NCBI RefSeq assembly: GCF_017592555.1
Contig: NZ_JAGFNS010000002.1
Coordinates: 190,586 to 254,585 of the forward strand
Direction of reading: 5' to 3'
DNA length: 64,000 bases
Origin: Actinoplanes flavus
Lineage (GTDB): Bacteria > Actinomycetota > Actinomycetes > Mycobacteriales > Micromonosporaceae
The notes below the pieces were generated by a model. That model ran no database searches and was not told where the DNA came from. It worked only from the letters and a program-made list of their open reading frames with translations. Positions 16,120 to 24,786 of the stretch are shown here, in pieces. The position numbers and the translations under genes were made by a program. The number at the start of each line of letters is the position of its first letter. The stretch's first letter is position 1.

Positions 16120-16616
16120 GACCGGCTCCGCGGTAGATCCGCCGCGGTGGACAGCAAGGCACGGTAGATCTTGTCAGCGGTGGACAGGACGGCGGCCAGC
16201 ACGAACGCGGCTACATCGTCGGCGCCGCGAAACAGTCTGGCGCTCAGCTGACCGGAGGCCACGGTGGTGACATGGCCGACGGTGACCAGGACGAGGAATC
16301 CGCCGTCACGCCGTTCGCCGAGCACGGTCGGCTCGATGCGGATCCCGGTGATCGGGGCGTCGAAGGTGAGGATCTGTCGGGAGACGCAGGCGTCGATGAA
16401 GTCGGCCACGTCGCAACCGAAACTGGCCGATACGGGATCAAGCGCGTCGACGGCCGCCTGCAGCAGCTCGTCGGACTCCGACAGCGACGCCTGCTGCCGG
16501 TGCGCGGTGAGTTTGGTGTCGTCAGCATGTACGACCGGCCAGATCTGTCGCCGGCGGTTGCGCCGCGAAGGGAAGAACCGGAACGAGGAGAAAGGCATCA
16601 ACGTCTCCAGAAACAC
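16116..16616 (-). CDS. hypothetical protein
   Basis: 166 residues. A basic N-terminus (FRFFPSRRNRRRQIW) is followed by a helical-beta domain (ELLQAAVDALDPVSASFGCDVADFIDACVSRQILTFDAPITG, then GGFLVLVTVGHVTTVASGQLSARLF). Coupled to the 15226-16119 gene by an ATGA overlap, so the two probably act together. No family recognised. Confidence 0.6.
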   Translation of the reverse strand: MFLETLMPFSSFRFFPSRRNRRRQIWPVVHADDTKLTAHRQQASLSESDELLQAAVDALDPVSASFGCDVADFIDACVSRQILTFDAPITGIRIEPTVLGERRDGGFLVLVTVGHVTTVASGQLSARLFRGADDVAAFVLAAVLSTADKIYRALLSTAADLPRSRS

Positions 16617-16618
16617 AA

Positions 16619-16652
16619 AGCAGGGCGCCCACCCGAAGGTGAGCGCCCTGCT
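16619..16652 (-). terminator. 10-bp stem with nested CGAA-loop stem
   Basis: AGCAGGGCGC (16619-16628) pairs with GCGCCCTGCT (16643-16652). Inside, CACC/GGTG closes a CGAA loop. It sits 42 nt after the DprA-like stop. Confidence 0.5.
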
Positions 16653-16693
16653 GTACCGGGGAAGAAGGGGTGTGCGGGTCGGCTGCGGTGTGG

Positions 16694-17794
16694 TCAGCTC
16701 CTGCGGTTGATCGCGATGGCCTCCCGGCCGCCGCTGGCGTCATGCACCCAGACAGTGAGGTCGACCGGGACGCTTGGTGCGTCGACCACCAGGTCAAACG
16801 CCGTGTTGGCGGCGTGCGCCACGGATGCGGCCCACACCATGAACGGCCCATGTCGGCGGCGGCCGAGGGCAGCGCCACCGCTGCGCAGCTCCACAGTGAC
16901 CGTGAACGGCTTGATGAACGCGGGCCTGTCGAAGCCGACGGCGTTGATCACGTCATCGATATTGGTGACCATCTCCGCGGAGCCTTCGACGACGAGCTGG
17001 TGACAACCGGCCGCCAGGGCGGAGGTGACCGGTCCCGGCACTGCACACACGTAGAAACCGGCGTGGGCCGCGTGCCGGGCGGCCAGCATGATCTGACTGC
17101 CCAGCGAAGCTTCCACCACGACCGTGCCGGCAGCGAGCCGAAACAGCAGCTGGTCAGCGAAAATCCTGCGTGACGGTGTCGGGCTCGATCCGGGCGGAAA
17201 CGGGCTGATCACCGTGCCGCGGGACGCCGCACGCGCTACGGCGTCGGCCACCGGGGGCCTGAATGGCTGATCGAGACCTTGGTCACCGACCAGGACGGTC
17301 CTGCCGGCCGGCACCGACAGCGCCGTCGAGAGTGCCCGTCGGGCGATTCCGGGTGCCGTGCTCGTGACGATTGTTCGCCGCGCTTCGGTGAGACCGAGCG
17401 TGAACTCTTCGGCTACGCGCAGGCCGTACTCACTGCAGGCGCGGGCGCCGGTGAGCGTTACCGATTGATCGAGCAGGGAGGCGAGGTCCGGGTTGCCCTG
17501 TATCCACAGGGCTGGCAAGTTGCAGCCGGTGCCGGCAGGCCAGCCGGGATCGTCGGGAACGATCAGGGTGGCGCCTGCCGCTCTGGCACGGTCACGAAGC
17601 GAGCGGCCCAAGGCACGTAGTTTGTCCAGCGCCTGTTGTTCGCCGATGGGCAATCCGTCAGCAGGTTTCGGGAACACCCAGGAACCGGGCTGTAGGCCTT
17701 GGGCTCGGACGGCGTCGGCCAGATGGTCGGGCAGGGCACGCCCGGTGTAGTAGGACAGGCCGGCTCGGATGGTGCGATCGTTGTCGGTGCTCAT
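16694..17794 (-). CDS. DprA/Smf-like protein (divergent)
   Basis: 366 residues. The Rossmann core of DprA is visible: IVPDDPGWPAG, LPALWIQGNPDL, SVTLTGARACSEYGLRVAEEFTLGL (the GSR..S.YG motif), TSTAPGIARRAL, GRTVLVGDQGLDQPF, GTVISPFPPGS, FADQLLFRLAAGTVVVEASLGSQIMLAARHAAHAGFYVCAVPGPVTSALAAGCHQLV. The last ~80 residues are an extra beta-rich domain not found in housekeeping DprA. DprA loads RecA on ssDNA; on a mobile element it may protect or process incoming strands. A second DprA-like gene lies at 23712-24686. Confidence 0.75.
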   Translation of the reverse strand: MSTDNDRTIRAGLSYYTGRALPDHLADAVRAQGLQPGSWVFPKPADGLPIGEQQALDKLRALGRSLRDRARAAGATLIVPDDPGWPAGTGCNLPALWIQGNPDLASLLDQSVTLTGARACSEYGLRVAEEFTLGLTEARRTIVTSTAPGIARRALSTALSVPAGRTVLVGDQGLDQPFRPPVADAVARAASRGTVISPFPPGSSPTPSRRIFADQLLFRLAAGTVVVEASLGSQIMLAARHAAHAGFYVCAVPGPVTSALAAGCHQLVVEGSAEMVTNIDDVINAVGFDRPAFIKPFTVTVELRSGGAALGRRRHGPFMVWAASVAHAANTAFDLVVDAPSVPVDLTVWVHDASGGREAIAINRRS

Positions 17795-18212
17795 GCGGCC
17801 TCCGCGTCACCACTAGCGGTTGGTCCGGCGGCAGCGGCGATGCGGGCGCCGCCGGGAGGGACGGCACGAAACCAGCCCGCCCGGCGCGCAGACGGCGTCC
17901 AGCCCCGGCCCCCGTACACCCCGAGCCGCTACGACACCGCACGACGAGGCGGGAGTGGATCGTGGCGGCCGGTGGCTTGACGACGGCGGTGCCCAGGCGG
18001 GACCGTGCCAAGTCCCTTTCCGGCAGGCGCGGCACCGACTGCCCGGCCGCGCACGGCTGAACGCGAGGAACACGGCAAGCAGTGCGCTGGCCGGCGCACT
18101 CGACGATCAAGAGCGGCGCACGGGAAGGCGCGGGTCGCCGGGATCGCGACGCTCATCGCCGCTGGTAGCCGTCCTGACCGCTGCCAGCGGCGTGGTGGCA
18201 GTGATCGGCCGG
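17795..18212. other. intergenic region between lipoprotein and DprA-like genes
   Basis: 418 nt, no supportable gene on either strand. It contains an 8-bp hairpin (CCGGCGGC at 17825-17832 with 17848-17855) close to the DprA-like start and the 18158-18191 hairpin at the other end. Confidence 0.4.
18158..18191 (-). terminator. 8-bp hairpin after lipoprotein gene
   Basis: GCCGCTGG (18158-18165) pairs with CCAGCGGC (18184-18191), 22 nt past the lipoprotein stop. Confidence 0.4.
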
Positions 18213-18905
18213 TCAGTTCAACGCGGCGTCAACCTTCGTAACCGCCCGGCGGGCCACCTCTTCGGTCAGCGCCGTATCGATAGCCTCACCGGCCTGCTGA
18301 ACGATGAAGACGAGCACACCGCCGCGCCGCACGACGGCCATGTCGAGGTTCACAGTCCTGCCGAACACGGTGGCCGTCGTGCGGAAGGCGAACGTCTCAT
18401 CGGCGAGCTGAGGGAACGACAGCGCCGTGAAATACATGTCGAACGCAACGCCGCTGTCCATCTGGGTGGTGAGCTTCTTGCATGCCGTCACGGCCTCGGA
18501 GAAATCGGCCAACATGCCTTGCGCGTCCGTCTCGGCAAGCGGGAGCAGCGCCTCGCTGACGTCGGATCCGTCGGGAGCGGTGAACTCGGCGGAGACGTCG
18601 TCGGCTCGGCTCACCCTCTGCATCACGGCGTCGTATGCGGGACACTGATCGTAGTCTCCGGACGAGTCCTTCTTCGGCGCGCCGGTGTCGGGCTCGGCGA
18701 TCCAGCCGGTCGGCAGGTCGGCCGCGACCAGCAGCGCACTTCTCGCCTGCTCGGCAGTCAGCGTCCGAAGCGGTACGTGTCCCACGGTGCTGACGGCGCC
18801 AGAGTCATCGACGGTATGGGCACGCTCGTCACCGGTGCCGCTACAACCGGCGAGAACGGTCACTGTCACTGCTGCCGCGATCACCCATAGCCCTGCGCGC
18901 ATCAT
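18213..18905 (-). CDS. secreted lipoprotein
   Basis: 230 residues from the ATG-ATG at 18905, with GGGGAGGA directly before it. MMRAGLWVIAAAVTVTVLAGC is a type II signal peptide with a clear LAGC lipobox, so the mature protein is lipid-anchored outside the membrane. The mature part has four Cys-rich or charged loops (SSGDYDQCPAYDAVMQR, EAVTACKKLTTQ) and ends in VLVFIVQQAGEAIDTALTEEVARRAVTKVDAAL, a pattern like the sensor/PknH-type actinobacterial lipoproteins. No enzyme motif seen. Confidence 0.8.
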   Translation of the reverse strand: MMRAGLWVIAAAVTVTVLAGCSGTGDERAHTVDDSGAVSTVGHVPLRTLTAEQARSALLVAADLPTGWIAEPDTGAPKKDSSGDYDQCPAYDAVMQRVSRADDVSAEFTAPDGSDVSEALLPLAETDAQGMLADFSEAVTACKKLTTQMDSGVAFDMYFTALSFPQLADETFAFRTTATVFGRTVNLDMAVVRRGGVLVFIVQQAGEAIDTALTEEVARRAVTKVDAALN

Positions 18906-19349
18906 TCCTCCCCGTAGGAAATCGCCCGACGACATCGGCGATCATCGTAGCGTTGGTGTACCTGCCTTGTGGACTGTCGTATCGGATCCCGCTGGTCAGG
19001 CGTATCCCGCGCACAGGGTTCCAGCCCGGGGATGACCTGTGCTGGAGCCGGAAAGGTCAGCGGTTTCACACGGGAAGTGTCCGCAGCGTGAGGGGTCGGC
19101 TCTGACTGGCATCGGGCGCAGGAAACCGCGGACCTCGGTCAGCGCGAGGCCGAGCAGGTTGCGGCCCGGCCGGCGGGCAGGATCATGAAGCAGCGGGTCC
19201 GCGGTGCCCGGGCCGGCACCCCACACCCCTTCCAGGAGCGTCCTGCCCGTCAACACCTGTGCCGCATGGTGGCGCGGACCGCGGCTCTTGCTGTTCGCAC
19301 TCGACGTGGTGCCGGGAATCGAACCCTCGGGTGTGTCGGCCGGCGGGTT
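18906..19349. other. intergenic region with tRNA T-arm-like sequence
   Basis: 444 nt without a confident gene. On the minus strand 19300-19335 reads GAGGGTTCGATTCCCGGCACCA, which resembles the 3' end of a tRNA, but the T-stem pairs for only three base pairs and no matching acceptor strand exists. It could be a decayed tRNA end or attachment-site remnant. An 86-codon open frame (18996-19256, minus) is not convincing. Confidence 0.3.
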
Positions 19350-19853
19350 TCACCAGTCCCACGACGGCAACGCATCGACGCGGTCGGCATCGCTGTGAAG
19401 CAGGATGTAGGAGGCATCGAAGCGGCTCGCGTATTCCCACAGCTGCCATACCTCCTCCGGCACGGTGTCGGGGTGATCAACGCGGTGTTCGGTGAGCATG
19501 CCCGGGACGTACAGCAGCCAGCCGTATTCGGTGTCGTGGGCGGTGACACCGGAGTAGTCGTCCAGGTCATCGCAGATGTGCTGGGGCAGGTGATGGGTGG
19601 ACAGATCGAGCACGCACAGTATCCGCGGACCTGCGGTCCTGGTGGTCAGGTTGTTTCGGGCGCGGTTGAGCCAGCCGTGAAGCGCGGTCTCGGTGCCGGC
19701 GATCTGAATGCCGTCCTCGCCGCTGTCGGTGATGATCGACAACGTGCCGTCGGGCTCGGGCTCGTCGGCGTCTTTGGTGATCTCGAACGTCTCAGCACTG
19801 TCCAGGACGCGGACATCATGCGCTGCTTCGACGCGTTCCAACCTGATCGACAT
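19350..19853 (-). CDS. DUF5983 family protein
   Basis: 167 residues. The C-terminal half is diagnostic: VLDLSTHHLPQHICDDLDDY, then YGWLLYVPGML, then EYASRFDASYILLHSDADRVDALPSWDW. DUF5983 proteins are short proteins from actinobacterial plasmids and phages with no known activity; the LPxWDW ending is typical. The N-terminal 70 residues are acidic and variable. It is directly downstream of the GHKL ATPase gene. Confidence 0.82.
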   Translation of the reverse strand: MSIRLERVEAAHDVRVLDSAETFEITKDADEPEPDGTLSIITDSGEDGIQIAGTETALHGWLNRARNNLTTRTAGPRILCVLDLSTHHLPQHICDDLDDYSGVTAHDTEYGWLLYVPGMLTEHRVDHPDTVPEEVWQLWEYASRFDASYILLHSDADRVDALPSWDW

Positions 19854-19952
19854 GATGGTGCCTTCCTGCCGGAGCGACGGGGTATCGGTGACGGCCGCCG
19901 CTGGCCTCGCGTCGAGGCCGCGCCCAGCGACGGCCGGTCTGCATTGCTGGGA

Positions 19953-22091
19953 TCAGCCGTGGCGGCTGCTGTTGTCGTCAGCCGCGGCGGCGGTGACCGG
20001 TCCGGTGGCACCGCTGTTGGAAGGCAGATGCTTGTCGAGGCCGAGCCGGCGGCGTTCCAGAGTGATCAGGGCCCGGGCGGGGGCGTGCCAGCTGTCGCTG
20101 TCCATGGCCGCCGCGCTCTGGCCTTCGGACAGAGCGCGCAGGGCCGGGATGTGCTGCGTGTAGGAATCGCCGAGCTTTTCCAGGTCGGTGCAGGCTCGCT
20201 CCATGGCGTCGCGCATCTTCTTGGTCCAGCGTCCGGGCTGCCCCCACTTGGTACGGGGACGGCCGTGCAGGGGTCCTTCGCAGAGGTGGTAGCCGAGCCA
20301 GACGACCGGGGGGTGTATTCCGGCCGCAGTGGCGAGCAGCGCGTTCTTGTCGTAGTCCCAGGCTCTGCCGCCGCGCTGCTGGCGGTGTCCGGTGGCCTTC
20401 GGCTTGGTGAGGGTGCGCCAGTAGTCGGGGTGGACGCCGGTGGACGCGACCAGGTCCTTGGCGTCGCGGAATCCGCCGTCGGTGATAGCACCGGGAAGAC
20501 GGTCGACGAGCAGGTGGGCCAGTTCCCGGCGGACGGCGGGCACTGCGGGGTCGTCCGCCGCTGTCAGGCGCTGCTGCCTGCCGGCTGGCTCGGGTACGGC
20601 GACCAGATCGGGCAGTCCTGCGCCATCGGCTAGATAGCCGAGCAGCAGGGCGCCGAAGTCGCTGAGCAAACGCTCGAAGCCGCGGGTGCGATCTCGGTAG
20701 TCGCGGATCGGTAGCCAGCGTCCGCCGCCTCGGTGGCCGACGCGGTGCGCCGATTCGTGGACCATTACCAGCAGGGTGCGGTGCCGGTCGGCGAGGACAT
20801 CGCGGTGGATCGCCGTGTCGCCGGTGCTCGGTGTGTAGAAGCCGTCCGCACACGGGCTTTCCTCGCTGGCCGAGTAGACGCGGACCCGATCGAGGGCGAA
20901 CGGGCCGATAGCGCGGCGGACGAGGTCGCGAGAGGAGGTGAGCATCTCACGCTCGGCGGCAGTGAGCGCCTTGTTCGGCACCCAGGTGGTCTTGTTACGG
21001 CTGCGTTCGTAGTGGCGGGTCTGCCGTGTTCGGGCAACCTCGACACCGAGCAGGTCCATCAGCGACCGCTGCAGGTAGCTCGACAGACCCTTGGCGGCGA
21101 CCTCGGTGTAGCCGTTGTCGATCAGGTCCAGCGCCGCTTCCTCATTGCCGGTGGTGGTGTAGTACGTCCAGTCGGGTAGATGGGTCCGGGCCCACCAGCG
21201 CCAGGCCGCGCGGGTGTAGGGCTCATACACCTCACTGAAGAACTGCTCCAGTTCCGCCAGCCTCCCGCCGCCGAGCACATGCTGCGCGAAGCGGTCGATG
21301 ATCTTTTCGTCCTGACTGGTGGCGAGCATGGCCCGCACGGCGGTGCGCAACGCACCCGCGTCGACGACGGTCCGATCGCGGTTCTGCAGGCCCTTGGCGT
21401 CCAACGGCAGGTCGTAGGAGGCCAACAGATCCGGTTGGACATTGACCAGGACCCCACCGATCCAGACTCGGCCCGGCTCACCGTCGAGCACACACTGGCC
21501 CGGAGAAGCCGGTGGCCGGTAGCCGGGCTCGGTCAGGGCGCGAAATCGGCCCCGGGCCTCGTCAGCGAGTTCACGGGAACATTCGACGGTGAAGACCGTG
21601 CCTTTGACCCGGCCGGTGCGGTACAGGTGGTAGACCAGCAGCTCCGCACCCTGCTGCGATAGCGACGGGACCAGGCCGTCGAGCAGCCGATGCCGCTGCA
21701 CGCTCGGGGTGAAGCCGTACCCGACGGTCTCACACCGCACCTCGCCGATCTGCGGACTGCGCGCCAAGACGAGCGCTGCCAGTTTCTTGCCCTCACCGAA
21801 CTGACCGATCTGCCCGGCGCCCTTCGTCGAGTGGCCGAGCACGAGCCCTTCCTCCGGGATGCCCGGCCCATCATCGGCAATGATCAAAACGCCGTTGGCC
21901 CAGCTGACCCGAGCGTTCGGGTCCTCATCCAAAGCGTTGGCAATGAGCTCGGACAGCGCCCGAACCGGGGTCCACGAACTCACGTAATCAGGAGAAATGG
22001 GGTAGGTGAGGGTGCTCACGGTTGATTGGTCCGCGTTGCTGGTGGTGTCGAGGCGGTCGGCGGCAACGGCGGTGGCCGTGGAGTCGTCCAC
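19953..22091 (-). CDS. GHKL (Hsp90/MutL-type) ATPase with HExxH motif
   Basis: 712 residues from a GTG at 22091 preceded by AAGGAG; a longer open frame upstream is non-coding. Residues 48-56 ELIANALDE (N box), 73-78 DDGPGI (G1) and 87-103 HSTKGAGQ..GQFGEGKK (G2) form a complete Bergerat ATP-binding fold. Residues 445-449 are HESAH, a HExxH zinc-protease signature inside LLVMVHESAHRVGHRGGGRW, with an acidic helix (GFERLLSDFGALLLGYLAD) after it that could supply the third ligand. The C-terminal ~180 residues are unrecognised. A single chain joining ATPase and putative metallopeptidase is unusual. Confidence 0.78.
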   Translation of the reverse strand: MDDSTATAVAADRLDTTSNADQSTVSTLTYPISPDYVSSWTPVRALSELIANALDEDPNARVSWANGVLIIADDGPGIPEEGLVLGHSTKGAGQIGQFGEGKKLAALVLARSPQIGEVRCETVGYGFTPSVQRHRLLDGLVPSLSQQGAELLVYHLYRTGRVKGTVFTVECSRELADEARGRFRALTEPGYRPPASPGQCVLDGEPGRVWIGGVLVNVQPDLLASYDLPLDAKGLQNRDRTVVDAGALRTAVRAMLATSQDEKIIDRFAQHVLGGGRLAELEQFFSEVYEPYTRAAWRWWARTHLPDWTYYTTTGNEEAALDLIDNGYTEVAAKGLSSYLQRSLMDLLGVEVARTRQTRHYERSRNKTTWVPNKALTAAEREMLTSSRDLVRRAIGPFALDRVRVYSASEESPCADGFYTPSTGDTAIHRDVLADRHRTLLVMVHESAHRVGHRGGGRWLPIRDYRDRTRGFERLLSDFGALLLGYLADGAGLPDLVAVPEPAGRQQRLTAADDPAVPAVRRELAHLLVDRLPGAITDGGFRDAKDLVASTGVHPDYWRTLTKPKATGHRQQRGGRAWDYDKNALLATAAGIHPPVVWLGYHLCEGPLHGRPRTKWGQPGRWTKKMRDAMERACTDLEKLGDSYTQHIPALRALSEGQSAAAMDSDSWHAPARALITLERRRLGLDKHLPSNSGATGPVTAAAADDNSSRHG

Positions 22092-22203
22092 GGATGTTCT
22101 CCTTGCTGAAAATCGGGGGTGGGCAGCGCGAGACGGCAGCTCGCAGGTACCAGCGGTGTCGTTCCGGCGCGAAGGAAAAGCCGCCGAAAATCGGCACGGC
22201 GAC

Positions 22204-22235
22204 GGCCGGTGCCGCGGCATGCGCGGGCACCGGCC
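22204..22235 (-). terminator. 10-bp perfect hairpin after DUF4192 gene
   Basis: GGCCGGTGCC (22204-22213) pairs with GGCACCGGCC (22226-22235), 12 nt past the DUF4192 stop and upstream of the ATPase start. Confidence 0.5.
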
Positions 22236-22246
22236 AGGTCGTGTGG

Positions 22247-23188
22247 TCAGCCGAGGAGCCGCTCGAGCGGGATGGTCTCCGGCAGCGGCCAGGGCAGCTT
22301 CTCCGGTTTGAGCGGCGTGGTCAGGATGGTCGCGATCAGCACCGACAGACTGTTGTTCGGCGACGCTGTCGCCGCCCTGGTCAGCGCGGCCCACGCGAGC
22401 AGGGATTCATGGCGTCGCCAGGCGTTCCAGGCGAGCAGGTTCGCCGGCGTCGTCACGTAGGCATCAGGAACCCGGCGGGTGAGATCCCGCCACAGCTCGT
22501 GCTGCCACTGCTGATCCGTGGTCGCTCGCCAGGCCGCGGAACGGCCGTCGGCGGCAGTGAGCGCCACCGCCAGGTCCGCGACCTGCTGATCAGTGAGCCG
22601 GTCGCCGGCTCGCGCGATCGCCAGGCTGGAAGACACGACGTCGGCCGGATCCGGAAGCAGCTCCGGCAGCGCCGCGAGCGCCGCGGCGATGCGCTGCTGA
22701 GCATCGGTGTCGCCGGCAATCATGTCGGCCAGGTACTGCGCCGACGGCAGCACAGCCCGGCCGCGCAGCGTCATCTCCGCGGGGATGACACTGCTGTCGG
22801 GATCGAGAACGGCACCCTGCTCCGGCGTACAGGGACAGCCGGAGCCGAGACAGTAGTAGCGGCCCTCGCAAACCAGCAGGCAGTGGCCGACCCGCACCGC
22901 CGTGTGCAGCTTGTCCGCGATCTCGATGAGCTTGTCGCGGTCCGACAGCGGACCGTATCCCACGACGAACGCCGCGGCGGCGTCCGTCGTCGAGGCCATG
23001 TCGGTGCTCTGTTCGAGAATCAAGGGCAGCGGTGTGTCCCGGTCGAAGGCCAAGCCATCGGTGAGCAGGCCGTCCAGGTTGAGGAACACTACGATCACGC
23101 ACTGGTCGAGATGGACACCGACCACGTACGGCAGGGCGGCGAGCAGATCGGCAGGGCCACGGGCGACAGACGGCATTGATTCGAGCAT
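22247..23188 (-). CDS. DUF4192 family protein (second copy)
   Basis: 313 residues from the ATG at 23188 with TGGAGTG upstream. LLAALPYVVGVHLDQCVIVV, FVVGYGPLSDRDKLIEIADKL, LVCEGRYYCLGSGCPCTPEQG, then helical repeats ending LAWNAWRRHESLLAWAALTRA match the 14076-15023 protein throughout, including the GYGP loop, the C-x-C and the helical tail. Both C-termini carry the WPLPE/WPVAQ end. It probably arose by duplication inside the element. Confidence 0.83.
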   Translation of the reverse strand: MLESMPSVARGPADLLAALPYVVGVHLDQCVIVVFLNLDGLLTDGLAFDRDTPLPLILEQSTDMASTTDAAAAFVVGYGPLSDRDKLIEIADKLHTAVRVGHCLLVCEGRYYCLGSGCPCTPEQGAVLDPDSSVIPAEMTLRGRAVLPSAQYLADMIAGDTDAQQRIAAALAALPELLPDPADVVSSSLAIARAGDRLTDQQVADLAVALTAADGRSAAWRATTDQQWQHELWRDLTRRVPDAYVTTPANLLAWNAWRRHESLLAWAALTRAATASPNNSLSVLIATILTTPLKPEKLPWPLPETIPLERLLG

Positions 23189-23243
23189 GTGATCACTCCA
23201 GGTATCGCAAACGGGCTGCGGCCCCGATATGCGAACTACCGGA

Positions 23244-23284
23244 GGTGTACCGCGATCGGGAGAGGCCACCGATCGCGGTACACC
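23244..23284. terminator. 16-bp perfect inverted repeat
   Basis: GGTGTACCGCGATCGG (23244-23259) pairs perfectly with 23269-23284 around a 9-nt loop. It is upstream of the DUF4192 start rather than close behind a stop, so an operator or leader hairpin is also possible. Confidence 0.45.
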
Positions 23285-23448
23285 GGTCCGGGACGGGCGC
23301 GGGGCCGCACTGACCCCGGGCGCGGACCGGCCTTGACGGCCCAAGGGCCGGCCAGGGCCAAGCCCCGGGCGGCACAACGGCAACAGCGCCCGTCGGTGGC
23401 AGCACCGGGGCCGCCCAGGGCGCCGTGCCCTTGCCGGTCCGGGACGGG
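23283..23448. repeat. 15-bp direct repeat pair
   Basis: CCGGTCCGGGACGGG occurs at 23283-23297 and again at 23434-23448. Between them is a GC-rich stretch with several short palindromes. Confidence 0.5.
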
Positions 23449-23711
23449 GCCGGTATAGGCGCTTGCGGGCAGTGACGGCCACCGCCCTCTGGCCAGCCGC
23501 GACACCCGCCACGACCGAGCAACCTGTGATGGCTCCCCCATCAACCGCCCCGGATCAAAACGGCAGCCGCGCCGGTAGTGGACGAGCGTCACTTTTGAGC
23601 GGTGTACGCCTCGCCCGGTTGCCAAGATCGCGCGTAGAACCGGCGACCACGAAAGGTCTGCGGCACCCCCACGCGGGCCGGTGTTAATCGTCTGCGAGTA
23701 CCGGAATGGGG

Positions 23712-24686
23712 TCAGACGGCGGGCTGGCCGATGTCCTCGAGCACGTCGTCGACTGAGGTGACCACCCGGGTGGCCGGGTGCCGGCGCAGCAACGCATGGC
23801 AGCCCTGCGACAGCACGGACGTGATCGGGCCGGGGACGATCATTGCCGGCCGTATCAGGTCGATGGCGCAGCCCAGCATCCGGCTGGTGCCACTGCGGGG
23901 CGCGGCCTCCACCACGACAGTGCCCGCCGTCACTGCGGCGATGATTCTGTTTCTCAAGAGAAAACGATGCCGCAGCGGCTCGGCACCGGCTGGCCACTCA
24001 CTAACCAGCAGCCCACGGTTGGCGATCAGGTCGAACAAGGCGGCGTTGCCGGTCGGAGAGGGCCGGTCCAGTCCGCCGGCGAGCACCGCGACGGTTCGCC
24101 CGCCCTCGACGGTCAGCGTGCCTCTGTGCGCAGCAGCGTCAATCCCGTACGCGCCACCCGAGGTCACGGTCCATCCACGATCGGCCAGATCGGATGCGAA
24201 GTCGGTAGTTATGCGGATGCTGTAACTGGTCGCGGCACGGGCACCGACGATGGCCACGGACCGGGTGAAGGCATCACTCAGCGACCAGTCACCCCGCACC
24301 CACAGGCACAGCGGGGGCATGGCGTCGCGACGGCCTCCGCCGAGTGTTCCTACCTGCGTGGTCGCCAGATCGTCGAGGGATGTGGGCCACTCGCTGTCCG
24401 AGGGTGTGACCAGCCGAATGCCCGAACGGTCCGCGCGCCGCATCGCGATCTCGGCGGCCCGCCGGGCATCAACCCCGCGAGTGCGCGCTGCGACAGCGGC
24501 CCGCCGGTCGGCGTCGGCGATGTCCCCGGCGAGCAGCTGGTCCAACGTGGCGATCGCGCCGGACTGCTGAACCATCGACCAGACGCTGCTGTTACCGGGG
24601 TCGGCGAGCCAGGTCAGCGCTACCCGGGCAAACCGGTCCGCGTCGGCCGCGGACCGGCTCGTCTGCGCGATGTCGTGCTGAGTCAT
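23712..24686 (-). CDS. dprA: DprA-like DNA-processing protein
   Basis: 324 residues. Contains LATTQVGTLGG, LCLWVRGDWSLSDAFTRSVAIVGARAATSYSIRITTDFASDLADRGWTVTSGGAYGIDAAAHRGTL (the GxRxxS.YG and SGGAxGID.AAH motifs), TVAVLAGGLDRPSPTGNAALFDLIANRGLLVSEWPAG, RHRFLLRNRIIAAVTAGTVVVEA and SVLSQGCHALL. This is nearer to housekeeping DprA than the 16694-17794 copy. The usual C-terminal winged helix is missing. Known role: binds ssDNA and loads RecA; here probably part of element maintenance. Confidence 0.87.
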   Translation of the reverse strand: MTQHDIAQTSRSAADADRFARVALTWLADPGNSSVWSMVQQSGAIATLDQLLAGDIADADRRAAVAARTRGVDARRAAEIAMRRADRSGIRLVTPSDSEWPTSLDDLATTQVGTLGGGRRDAMPPLCLWVRGDWSLSDAFTRSVAIVGARAATSYSIRITTDFASDLADRGWTVTSGGAYGIDAAAHRGTLTVEGGRTVAVLAGGLDRPSPTGNAALFDLIANRGLLVSEWPAGAEPLRHRFLLRNRIIAAVTAGTVVVEAAPRSGTSRMLGCAIDLIRPAMIVPGPITSVLSQGCHALLRRHPATRVVTSVDDVLEDIGQPAV

Positions 24687-24786
24687 GTGAACCTCCCGAG
24701 AGGGTGAGCAGAAGTGGAAGAAGCGGTGTGCTCACGCTGCTGGCCGGGCACGCGGCGAGCCCGCCGCGGCCTCGAAGAGATCATGT

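Larger units (their letters stand above)
23189..23711. other. 523-nt gap with repeats
   Basis: No convincing gene; open frames here are Pro/Gly/Arg low-complexity. It contains the long inverted repeat at 23244-23284 and a 15-bp direct repeat (23283 and 23434). The section 23570-23690 has more balanced base composition and may be the promoter region of the DUF4192 gene. Confidence 0.4.

Noticed and set aside
17820-18890. 356-codon plus-strand open frame
   Set aside because: Antisense to the lipoprotein gene, low-complexity, and without a ribosome binding site.
19295-19345. tRNA gene on the minus strand (GGGTTCGATTCCCGGCACCA)
   Set aside because: Only three T-stem pairs form, there is no acceptor 5' strand, and no anticodon arm can be drawn. 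Kept only as a possible tRNA-end remnant.
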